Source: Aliikangiella coralliicola
GTDB taxonomy: Bacteria > Pseudomonadota > Gammaproteobacteria > Enterobacterales > Kangiellaceae
DNA: 64,000 nucleotides
NCBI RefSeq assembly: GCF_007004725.1
Contig: NZ_ML660163.1
Location: 124,001-188,000, forward strand
Direction: 5' to 3'
Shown here one piece after another: positions 47,351-57,200 of the stretch (within the stretch, counting starts at the first letter, position 1; every line of letters starts with the position of its first letter). The notes under the pieces were generated by a model, which worked only from the letters and a program-made list of their open reading frames with translations, searched no databases and had not been told where the DNA came from. The translations under genes were made by a program, and so were the position numbers.

Positions 47351-50300
47351 TCAAAATTCTGTTTTTTTACTAGTGCTAGTAACTTTTCGCATAACAAACT
47401 TTTGCATAGCGAGCTTCCTAGCCCCAACCAAAATTAATAACACAAATAGAATTTGATACATTGCACCACCACCGGAAGATGCTGTCTGTTCCTCTTCATC
47501 TTCTGCTGAGACATCATTGTCGGTGATAGTTATCGTAGCGCTATTTTCGCCTGTGATAATGGTGTTAGTGGGATTAGTTAATGCGATCTCAAAAGACTCA
47601 TTGGTTTCATCCTGAGTGTCATCAACAATACCAATCGTTATCGTTTGGCTTGTCTCTCCATCGGCGAAAAACAAAGTCCCGTTAGTTGCGTTAAAGTCTT
47701 CACCATTAATAGCGGTACCATTAGTAAATTCATAGTCAAGGCTAATGTCACCAAAACTACCATTGGCTCTTAAAACGGTTATGGTCAATTCACTAAACGA
47801 CTCACTAATGCTAAATGAGCTTCCGCTGAATTGAATATCACCACTTGCTGGGACCGGATCATTTTCAGCAATAGTAATAGTGGTTTGTTCGATACTGCCT
47901 AAACTCGCATCACCATTTAAGTGAGTTAATCGCAATGTTAAATTTTCTTCGCCTTCATACTCACTATCATCAAGAATTAAAATTGTGAACGATAGACTGG
48001 TTTCACCATCAACAAAGGTCAGTTGTTCATCACTCAATCGATAATCTAAAAGATTAGTAGCGCTACCACCCTCGACACTAATACCAATACTTGCATCACC
48101 AAAGCTTCCATTAGAGCGAACTACCGTGACCGTTAAACTGCCATCACCTTCATCAACTGAATAAGTCGCGCCACTAAATTGAATCACGCCTGCTGGTGGA
48201 ACGGCATCATCTTCTAAAATGGTGACTGTTGAGTTGTTCGGATTATTAATTGAGGTACCAACTACATTCGTCAGCTCTAGATTAAAACTCTCATCACCTT
48301 CATAGGTTGAATCATCAATTAAGTTAACAGAGACTGTTTTAGCAATTTCACCATCAGCAAAAGTTAAAGTTTGATTGATACTTTGATAATCATCACCTGC
48401 AGTAGCTGAGTCATTCTGCGAAACAATATCAACACTAATTGTTCCAAAGTCTCCGCCAGTTCTGATAACAGATATATCGAATGAACTATCATTTTCATTT
48501 ACTTGATAACTGTCATTTTCAATGGATAACACACCCGCAGGTGGCACAGGTTCATCATCTAATATGGTTACGGTTGCAGTCGAAGTACCTAAGGTAGCAC
48601 CACCAGTCACATTTGATAGAACTACGCTAAATGACTCGTCGGATTCATAGACATTGTCATTTACTAAACTAATGGTGATAACTTTTTCAATTTCCCCATC
48701 AGCAAAAGTCAGTGTCTGACTTGAAGCCACATAATCGTTAGTGGCCGTCGCACTATCATCTTGAGTCACTAAAGAAACGGAAACTTCACCATAACTTCCC
48801 CCATCACGCACAACCTTAAGAGAAATATCACCATCATTTTCATTCACTTGATCAGCAGCAAACTCAAAACCGATTTCACCAGCTGGTGGAACCGGGTCGT
48901 CTTCTTGAATAGTAATCGTTGTGGTTGCTACTGAACCGAGTGAAGAATCACCAATACTTTGCAAATTGTTTAAAGTGACGGTAAAAGATTCATCGCCTTC
49001 ATAAGTCGAATCATCAACAACGTTAACAGTAATGGTTTGTTCCGTTTCACCATCAACAAAAGTCAGAGTATCAGCCACAAAGATATAATCATTGGTCGCC
49101 GTCGCTGAGCTATCTGGATCACTACCATCTTGCATGGTGTAATCAACGGTGAGTTCTTCATAATCACCATTAGTTCGAGTGACTTTTACATCAACACTGA
49201 AACCATTTTCCGCAACCACATAATCGGTGAATTCAAAATTTAGATCACCTGAGTAGGGATAAGGTGTGCTATCACTGTTATCACCAATACCATCGCCATC
49301 GGAATCTTGCCACTCAGAATCATCTAACGGAAAGGCATCGTCGTCATCTAAAACTCCGTCATTATCATCATCGGTATCTGCATTGTTACCAATACCATCT
49401 CCATCGGTATCTATTGTTTCAGAATCATCATTTGGAAAGTCATCGTCATCATCGTTAACGCCGTCATTATCATCATCTAGGTCACTGTTATCTTCAATTC
49501 CATCGATATCATTATCACGATAAGCTAGATTATTAAGAATAAGCGCCGGGTATTGATCGCTAGTGCCAAAATCCCAAAGGGTAGTAGACCAGTTTGAATA
49601 AACTAAAGCGGAACAAGTTGCATCACCTGCAGAAGTTGGGCATTGTAATTCGCTAGTGGTAAATCCGGTGCCACTATCGTTGAAGGTTGATAATTGCCCT
49701 GTTGACTCGGTATCCCAGTAGGCTTCAATCGTGGTAAAGGTTCCGGAGCCTCCTCCTATTAAACCACCTATATTCACATCGGCGACTTCTCCGGTATCGG
49801 TTACGCTACCGTAGGCAAGCACCGATTCTAGGGTCATATCTGAATAAGCAACCCCAATAATCCCTCCAACAATGTCTTTCCCATGAACTTTAGCAGCAGA
49901 ATAGCTATTGCGAATTTCAAAGACGTTAGGGGCTGAGGCATAACCCAAACCAAATAATCCACCGACATTTTCTAAACCGGAAACAGACCCCATGACAAAA
50001 CTGTTTTCGATAATATTATCGATACTACCGGTACCATTAGATTGCCCTGCTAATCCACCGACATAATTGCCGGTTCCAGTAATTTCAGCAATCACATAAC
50101 TGTCAGAAATTTGTAAGCTCTTGGAAAAACCAACGAATCCACCAACTATTTGAGATCCGTCCACAGTCCCGGAAAAACTAGAATTTTTAATAGTAGAATC
50201 CGCATCAATGCTTCCAAAATATCCCCCCACCAAACTGCCGGGAGAAAACACTGAAACATTCACAACACAATTAGAAACTGTCACGCCTCTAGCATAACCA

Positions 50301-53300
50301 CCTATACCACCAGCAACATGAACCGTCGATATGACTTCGCCGGAGAAATAGCAGTTAGTCAAAGTAAAATTGTCGTTATATGCTTGTCCAAATAACAAGC
50401 CGATATTAGAAACACCTTGGACCCTAGTATGCTCTCCTTCTATCGAAATATTTCGAAACTCGGCACCATCTATAACCTTAAATAACCCTATCAATCCACT
50501 AGAACTTTCAATGACCAAGTTGAGGATTTTAAATCCATTGCCTTCAAAAATTGCAGTAAAGGGATTATTAAAATCTCCGATAGGTTGCCATCCATCTGCA
50601 ATACTGGTTGATTCCCAATAATCGTCATTGGCATCAACAACACCATCGCCATTGGTATCAAAATCTAAATCGGTGGTTAATTCAAAACCGTTACAACCGG
50701 AGCTTAAACAACCTGCGCTAGAACCATAAAGTCCAGTTCCATCCAAATGATTATTAATTTCTTTCAGATCATCAAGACTGTCGATTTCGATCAGACCATC
50801 ATTATCTAAATCAACATCACTGTTATCACCGACGCCATCAGCATCACCGTCAGCTGACTCTGAAGCATCTTCTGGAAAAGCATCGTCGCCGTCTAAAACG
50901 CCGTCATTATCATCATCCGTATCGGCATTGTTACCGATTCCATCACCATCAGTATCGACTGTTTCTGTTGGATCATTTGGAAAAGCATCTTCACTATCCC
51001 ATACGCCGTCATCATCGCTATCACGATAGACAAAACCGTTAATTGTTAAGACGGGGTATTGAACGTCTGTACCAAAATCCCAATTACTGGAAGACCAGTT
51101 TGAATAAACTGGAGTTAAACAGGTTACATCACCTGGAGAAGTTGGGCACTGCAGTTCGCTAGTGGTTAGCCCTGTGCCGTTATTGCCAGAAGTAGAAGTT
51201 TGCCCGGTTGTATCAACATCCCAATAGGCTTCAATTGCAGTAACACTAAAGCCGTCTCCTACTAAACCACCTATTTCTGGGTTGGCTTTCACGCCGTTAT
51301 CAGTCACGCTGCCAAATGCAAGGACTGACTCTAGAGTAACATCCAAAGACGCAAGTCCTATTATCCCTCCTATAAGGTCACTGCCATCAACACTTGCTGC
51401 TGAATAACTATTGCGGATGTCAAAGGATTGACTGGAACTACCGAAGCCAACAAAGCCACCGATAAACTCGGAGCCTGAAACCGATCCCATTACAAAACTA
51501 TTTTCGATTATTGTTGAGTTTGCGGCAAATAGTTGCCCAACTAGTCCGCCAACAAAATCACTGGATCCCTCAATTTTTGCAATAACATAACTATCTCTAA
51601 TTTCTATATCATTAGATTCCCCTGTCAATCCACCAACACGTCTTTGACCATTCACTGTTCCATTAAAAAATGAATCTGAAATTGTCGAGTAGCTGATAAG
51701 TTGAGAGAAAAATCCGCCGGCATAACTTCCTGTTGTAGAAACAGATACATTCACTTTGCAATTAGTAACATCAGCACTTGCAGTGTAACCTCCAATGCCG
51801 CCAACATTACTTATAGTCGAAACGACTTTACCTGAGAAATAACAAGTGTAGAGAGATGGGCCAGCATTATCCGCTTGTCCAAATAATAAACCAGTATTCG
51901 CTCCTCCCTGGACACTGGTAAGTTCGCCGTCAATTGAAAAGTTACGAAAAACCGCACCATCAACTGTTCGGAATAAACCGATACTTGATGTTGCGTTACT
52001 ACTCTCAATAACTAAATTTAGGATTTTAAAATCATTACCTTCAAAGATTGCGGTAAAAGGATTGCCTTCTCCTCCGATAGGTTGCCAACCATCGGCAATA
52101 CTGGTTGATTCCCAATGATCATCATTGGCATCAACAACGCCATCACCATTGGTATCAAAATCTAAATCGGTGGTTAATTCAAAACCGTTACATCCAGAAT
52201 TTGGACAACCCGCACTAGAACGGTAAAGTCCAGTTCCATCTAGGTTGTTTTCAATTTCTCTCAGGTCATCAAGGCTGTCTATTTCGATAAGACCATCATC
52301 GTCCAGGTCAACGTCGATAACATCCGGAATACCGTCGTTATCATTATCAGTGTCATGATAAACAATATTGTTAATAATCAGGCCCGGATATTGACTGGTT
52401 CCTCCAAAATCCCAGTCGTCTGTTGACCAAGTTGTATAGAGCGCGACAGAGCATCCATCATCACCCGGTTTTTGTGGGCATTGTAATTCGCTAGTAGTGA
52501 GTCCGGTTCCGTAATTGCCGTAGGTTGTAGTTTGTCCGGACGTATCTGTATCCCAGTAAGTTTCGGTAGCTGTGATTACCGAGTCACTATAGCCAACTAA
52601 TCCACCCACCTCTGCATTGCCGAATACCTGACCATAGGCTAATACACGATTTAAAGTGACGCTAAGGTCATTGTAACCAATAAGCCCGCCAACCCAATCC
52701 GTACCAATCACCGAACTGCCGACATTCACATCTCTAATCTCTAGTGCTTGATTAGTAGATTGCAAACCGATAAGCCCACCGATCAGTAAGGTGCCTTTCA
52801 CCTCGCCTAATACAAAACTATTATTGATCAACGAGTCCGGAGTATTAGCACTAGAACGAGTAGTTATATCACCGACTAATCCACCAGCTGAATCGGTGGT
52901 TGCAGTCACATCTGCGATAACATAACTGTTGCTAATCGAGATGCTATCGCTAGAACCAATCAACCCACCAATAGTATGAAGCCCGGATACATTACCAATA
53001 AACTGGCTAAATTCGATATTTAAATCAGCAACTGACGTTGCGACTAATCCCCCCACTCGAGATCCAGTTCCAGTAATTGTCGCTTCTACTCGGCAATTCT
53101 CAATACTACCGCCCTCTGTATAAGCAATTAGACCACCAAGCGTTGAAACTCCCGATATAACACCATTAAATGAGCAATTTTGAAATTTACTTCCGACAGT
53201 ACTACTTTCTCCAGCAAAGCCAGCAGTGAAGGAATCGCCAGCAATACTTGTTAACTCACCGCCAATATGAATATTCTGGAATGTCGCATTATCCACATAA

Positions 53301-53755
53301 GCAAATAAAGCAACATTACTATTAGAGGTCCTATTGATGTAAAGATTTAAGATTGAATAGTCATTGCCTTCCAAAGTTGCAGAGAATGGTTCAACCTGAC
53401 TCCCCATCGGTTCCCAACCTGCCCCACTATTCCAGTAGGTATCGTTGGCATCCATCACACCATCACCGTCAGTATCAAAATCCAAATTTGTGGTTAACTC
53501 AAAACCAGTACAACCAGCAATGGGACAGCCAGCACTACTACCATAAAGCGCGGTACCATCAAGATGATTGCGAATTTCATTGAGGTCTTCCAGATCATTA
53601 ATTTCAATTAAGCCATCGTCATCTAAATCATAATCAGAACGACCACTTTCAGCTGAAAGCATTGGGCTAATTAAAAGGCTGACCAATGCCAGATTAAGCA
53701 ATACAACAAATTGGCTTAACTGACGGACTTTAAGAATAAAGAGTTTTAACTGCAT
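47351..53755 (-). CDS. Giant GLUG / Calx-beta protein with GlyGly-CTERM-like tail (paralogue 1)
   Basis: A 2134-residue exported protein. The start at 53755 is chosen (not the open frame to 53800) because its paralogue begins at the same point and AAGGA precedes both. The signal peptide ends near LSAESGR. Three large modules (about 35-470, 480-970, 980-1410) each open with DLDDDGLIEI..LDDL and GCxGFELTTDLDFDT, then carry GLUG repeats (IGGLIG, AGGLVG) of a beta-helix type. Thrombospondin-type-3 calcium loops ([19 protein letters not shown]) separate modules 2 and 3 and follow module 3. Five Calx-beta domains (about 1500-2080) end in VDDxxxEGDESF motifs. The tail is SSGGGAMYQ, a hydrophobic helix and a long basic end, a looser GlyGly-CTERM than in its paralogues. 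Likely a calcium-stiffened surface adhesin or matrix protein. Confidence 0.88.
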   Translation of the reverse strand: MQLKLFILKVRQLSQFVVLLNLALVSLLISPMLSAESGRSDYDLDDDGLIEINDLEDLNEIRNHLDGTALYGSSAGCPIAGCTGFELTTNLDFDTDGDGVMDANDTYWNSGAGWEPMGSQVEPFSATLEGNDYSILNLYINRTSNSNVALFAYVDNATFQNIHIGGELTSIAGDSFTAGFAGESSTVGSKFQNCSFNGVISGVSTLGGLIAYTEGGSIENCRVEATITGTGSRVGGLVATSVADLNIEFSQFIGNVSGLHTIGGLIGSSDSISISNSYVIADVTATTDSAGGLVGDITTRSSANTPDSLINNSFVLGEVKGTLLIGGLIGLQSTNQALEIRDVNVGSSVIGTDWVGGLIGYNDLSVTLNRVLAYGQVFGNAEVGGLVGYSDSVITATETYWDTDTSGQTTTYGNYGTGLTTSELQCPQKPGDDGCSVALYTTWSTDDWDFGGTSQYPGLIINNIVYHDTDNDNDGIPDVIDVDLDDDGLIEIDSLDDLREIENNLDGTGLYRSSAGCPNSGCNGFELTTDLDFDTNGDGVVDANDDHWESTSIADGWQPIGGEGNPFTAIFEGNDFKILNLVIESSNATSSIGLFRTVDGAVFRNFSIDGELTSVQGGANTGLLFGQADNAGPSLYTCYFSGKVVSTISNVGGIGGYTASADVTNCKVNVSVSTTGSYAGGFFSQLISYSTISDSFFNGTVNGQRRVGGLTGESNDIEIRDSYVIAKIEGSSDFVGGLVGQLFAANSTIIENSFVMGSVSGSEFIGGFVGFGSSSQSFDIRNSYSAASVDGSDLIGGIIGLASLDVTLESVLAFGSVTDNGVKANPEIGGLVGDGFSVTAIEAYWDVDTTGQTSTSGNNGTGLTTSELQCPTSPGDVTCLTPVYSNWSSSNWDFGTDVQYPVLTINGFVYRDSDDDGVWDSEDAFPNDPTETVDTDGDGIGNNADTDDDNDGVLDGDDAFPEDASESADGDADGVGDNSDVDLDNDGLIEIDSLDDLKEINNHLDGTGLYGSSAGCLSSGCNGFELTTDLDFDTNGDGVVDANDDYWESTSIADGWQPIGDFNNPFTAIFEGNGFKILNLVIESSSGLIGLFKVIDGAEFRNISIEGEHTRVQGVSNIGLLFGQAYNDNFTLTNCYFSGEVISTVHVAGGIGGYARGVTVSNCVVNVSVFSPGSLVGGYFGSIDADSTIKNSSFSGTVDGSQIVGGFVGFSKSLQISDSYVIAEITGTGNYVGGLAGQSNGTGSIDNIIENSFVMGSVSGLENVGGLFGLGYASAPNVFEIRNSYSAAKVHGKDIVGGIIGVAYSDMTLESVLAYGSVTDTGEVADVNIGGLIGGGSGTFTTIEAYWDTESTGQLSTFNDSGTGFTTSELQCPTSAGDATCSALVYSNWSTTLWDFGTSDQYPALILNNLAYRDNDIDGIEDNSDLDDDNDGVNDDDDDFPNDDSETIDTDGDGIGNNADTDDDNDGVLDDDDAFPLDDSEWQDSDGDGIGDNSDSTPYPYSGDLNFEFTDYVVAENGFSVDVKVTRTNGDYEELTVDYTMQDGSDPDSSATATNDYIFVADTLTFVDGETEQTITVNVVDDSTYEGDESFTVTLNNLQSIGDSSLGSVATTTITIQEDDPVPPAGEIGFEFAADQVNENDGDISLKVVRDGGSYGEVSVSLVTQDDSATATNDYVASSQTLTFADGEIEKVITISLVNDNVYESDESFSVVLSNVTGGATLGTSTATVTILDDEPVPPAGVLSIENDSYQVNENDSSFDISVIRTGGDFGTISVDIVSQNDSATAGDDYQSINQTLTFADGEIAKTVSVNLIDDSTYEGDESFNLELTNVVGTSINNPNNSTVTILEDDAVPPAGVIQFSGATYSVDEGDGSLTVTVVRSNGSFGDASIGISVEGGSATNLLDYRLSDEQLTFVDGETSLSFTILILDDSEYEGEENLTLRLTHLNGDASLGSIEQTTITIAENDPVPASGDIQFSGSSFSISESFSELTITVLRANGSFGDISLDYEFTNGTAINGEDFNATNGTLFFADGETSQTITIGIVDDTQDETNESFEIALTNPTNTIITGENSATITITDNDVSAEDEEEQTASSGGGAMYQILFVLLILVGARKLAMQKFVMRKVTSTSKKTEF

Positions 53756-53878
53756 GATTTCGCTTATCCTTTTCCACCTATCGGCGATGGGTAATAGCAT
53801 TTATATTCAACAATGACACCTACACAGCTAGAACCATGCCAAAATAAAAAGCTATTAATTTTCAATAAGTTAAGAAAT

Positions 53879-53955
53879 CTATAAGCAATAGATTTATCGG
53901 TAATTGCTTATAAAATTCTATAAGCAATAATTTGAGGATGTTTTTTTCTTATAAG
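53879..53955 (-). promoter_or_regulatory. GCTTATAG motif cluster upstream of paralogue 1
   Basis: On the minus strand there are CTTATAAG (53948-53955), ATTGCTTATA (53919-53928) facing its exact reverse complement (53903-53912) across a 6-base gap, and ATTGCTTATAG (53879-53889). The last copy lies 124 bp before the ATG. The same core stands before paralogue 2, the M60 gene and the CSLREA gene. Confidence 0.6.
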
Positions 53956-53981
53956 GGAATTTAGGGGGAATTGTTATTATG

Positions 53982-54137
53982 GTCATCTCGACCAACGTGG
54001 AGAGATCTCCCGCCGACATTTACTAGCTCAATCTCTCGTCAATAATTGAAATAAGAAAGACTATCTGAATTAAAAACTGCGATCGGGTTGAGACTGTCAA
54101 TACCTTTAGGAGATCTCTCCATTCCAGTCGAGATGAC
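53982..54137. repeat. Palindromic interspersed repeat, copy 1 (MITE-like)
   Basis: The ends GTCATCTCGACC and the matching TCGAGATGAC are inverted, as are the inner GGAGAGATCTCC and GGAGATCTCTCC. Total length is about 156 bp with no coding capacity. A second, longer copy is at 59695. Confidence 0.7.
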
Positions 54138-54189
54138 AGAACAATTCGGGAAGATGGAGCTTTTTTATTCATTCAAAAATGCGAGCTAA

Positions 54190-54233
54190 ACCCTCCGTAA
54201 AAAATGAAATCAAATTCACTGAATACGGAGGAT
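54190..54233 (-). terminator. 3' hairpin of paralogue 2
   Basis: CCTCCGTA and TACGGAGG pair across 24 bases, about 20 bp after the stop. The matching structure follows the third paralogue (59948). There is no strong T-run, but the conserved position after both genes supports a role in ending or protecting the transcript. Confidence 0.5.
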
Positions 54234-54251
54234 TGTTTTTACGCTAACTAG

Positions 54252-57200
54252 TTAAACTTCTCGTCTGTTAAGATTGAACCGTTTACGCGCAAAAAATATT
54301 AATCCTAACAACAACCATGAAATGGAACCACCACCAGATGATGATTCAGTCTCAACCTCCGGCTCTACTTCAGTCTCATCATTATCACTAATGTTAATAG
54401 TTGCTGTTGCTTCACCTGCGATGATTGTGTTGACTGGATTAACCAATGCAATCTCAAAAGATTCATCACTTTCATCCTGACTGTCATCAACAATACCAAT
54501 CGTTATCGTTTGACTTGTCTCTCCATCAGCAAAAAATAAAGTGCCGTTAGTTGCGTTAAAGTCTTCACCATTAATGGCAGTACCATCAGAGTATTCATAG
54601 TCAACGCTAATGTCACCAAAACTACCATTGGCTCTTAGAACTGTTATAGTCAATTCACTGAATGACTCACTAATGTTAAATGAGCTTCCGCTTAGTTGAA
54701 TATCACCACTTGCTGGAACCGGATCATTTTCAACAATGATGATAGTGGTTTGTTCGATACTTCCTAAACTTGCATCACCGTTTAAGTGAGTTAATCGCAG
54801 CGTTAAATTTTCTTCACCTTCATACTCACTATCATCAAGAATTAAAATTGAGAACGATTGACTGGTTTCACCATCAACAAAGGTCAGTTGTTCATCACTC
54901 AATCGATAATCTAGAAGATTAGTTGCGCTACCACCATCGACACTAATGCCAATACTCGCGTCACCAAAACTTCCATTAGAGCGAACTACCGTGACAGTTA
55001 AACTACCATCACCTTCATCAACTGAATAAGTCGCGCCACTAAATTGAATGACACCTGCTGGTGGAACGGCATCATTTTCTAAAATGGTGACTGTTGAAGT
55101 GATTGGATTATTAATCGAGGTACCAACTACATTGGTCAGCTCTAGATTAAAAGTTTCATCGCCTTCATAAGTTGAATCATCAATTAAGTTAACAGTGACC
55201 GTCTTAGCAATTTCACCATCAGCAAAGTTTAAAGTTTGATTGATACTTTGATAATCATCGCCTGAAGTAGCTGAATCATTTTGTGAAACAATATCGACAC
55301 TGACTGCACCAAAGTCTCCGCCAGTTCTAATCACAGTGATATCCAATGAAGTATCATTTTCATTGATTTGATAGCTATCATTTTCAATGGATAACACGCC
55401 AGCCGGTGGCACAGGTTCATTATCTAGAATGGTTACCGTCGTAATTGAAGTTCCTAAAGTCGCACTACCAGTGACATTCGAAAGTAAGAGGCTGAATGAT
55501 TCATCAGACTCATACGCATCATCATCAACTAAACTAATGGTGATAACTTTTTCAATTTCTCCATCAGCAAAAGTTAGCGTCTGACTTGAAGCGACATAAT
55601 CATTCGTTGCCGTTGCGCTATCATCCTGAGTAACTAATGAAACTGAAACCTCACCAAAGCTACCACCATCACGAACAACCTTAAGAGAAGTATCACCATC
55701 ATTTTCATTCACTTGATCAGTAGCAAACTCAAAACCGATTTCACCAGCCGGTGGAACCGGGTCGTCTTCTTGAATAGTAATTGTAGTGGTGGCTACTGAA
55801 CCAAGAGAAGAATCACCAGTACTTTGCAAATTGTTTAAAGTGACAGTAAAAGATTCATCGCCTTCATAAGTTAAATCATCAACAATACTAACCGTAATAG
55901 TTTGTTCCGTTTCACCATCAGCAAAAGTTAAAGTATCAGCCACAAACACATAATCATTGGTAGCCGTCGCAGAGCTATCCGGATCAGCACCATCTTGCAT
56001 TGTGTAATCAACGGTGAGTTCTTCATAGTCACCGTTAGTTCGAGTGACTTTTACATCAACACTGAAACCATTTTCCGCAACCACATAATCGGTGAATTCA
56101 AAATTTAGATCACCTGAGTAGGGATAAGGTGTGGTATCGCTGTTATCACCAATACCATCACCATCGGAATCTTGCCATTCAGAATCATCTAACGGAAAGG
56201 CATCGTCGTCATCTAAAACACCATCATTATCATCATCGGTGTCAGCATTATTACCGACACCATCTCCATCGGTATCTGTTGTTTCAGAATCATCTAAAGG
56301 AAATGCATCATCGTCGTCACTTACACCGTCATTATCATCATCGGTATCAGCATTATTACCAATCCCATCGCCATCTGTGTCTTGCCATTCTGTATTGTCA
56401 AACGGGAAAGCATCCTGGTCGTCAGTTACGCCATCGTTATCATCGTCGGTATCAGCGTTGTTGCCAATTCCGTCACCGTCAGAATCTAAAGTTTCATCCG
56501 CGTCGTTAGGAAATGCATCCTCTTCATCAATCACACCATCGCCATCATTATCATTAGTATTGGCAAACACTAGAAAATAGTTGAATGAATAGTCATCAGC
56601 AGAACCGGCCATCACAATATTATGATCATCGGTTAAGGCGACCGATTCAGGACTGTTGAAATCATCTAAACTGTATGTAGCAAGCCCATTGATACCAAAA
56701 TCGCTTACCAGCTCACCTGTCTCTGTCAGCTTAGCCAACACTGCAATAAAGCTACCAGTAGCATCGTTATGGTAATAGTAGGTCGCCAATAGATGACCAT
56801 CTTCCTGTTGAAATATGCCTGTCAAAAACACAAAAGTATTATCGGTAGGGTTCAGCAGTGCGGCGTACCCATCAGCACCAAAGTTTGTATCTATTGTCCC
56901 GTCGGAATTTAAACGATAGAGATAAACACCTTTATCATCATCTGACCAATCACTAGTGAGAACAATAAAACCACCAGCCTGATCTGAAATGATAAAATCA
57001 GGCGTACGATCGTTTCCTAAAACATCATTGATAATACCACTGCTTCCAAACGAATCTATCAGTAACCCCTGACTATCAATTTTGGCAAAATTGAGAGTTC
57101 TACTCTGTCGAGAAGCAAGCAAAAACTCATCGTCTGCCGTTTCAATCACTGCAACAGTACTTTCCGGGCCGCTTCCGGAGTAAAAATCAAAGTTTCTGTA

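Larger units (their letters stand above)
53756..54251 (-). other. 496-bp spacer upstream of paralogue 1
   Basis: No gene is seen. From right to left it holds the 3' hairpin of the upstream paralogue, a palindromic interspersed repeat and the GCTTATAG motif cluster, then the leader of paralogue 1. The same order recurs at 59469-60010. Confidence 0.7.

Noticed and set aside
56131-56580. Long open frames opposite the Calx-beta and calcium-loop regions (also near 49266, 62011 and 37667-41881)
   Set aside because: They are low-complexity mirror images (Ser/Pro/Leu or His/Tyr runs) of repeated DxDGDG or Ser/Thr coding sequence on the other strand, with no ribosome sites and no family similarity.
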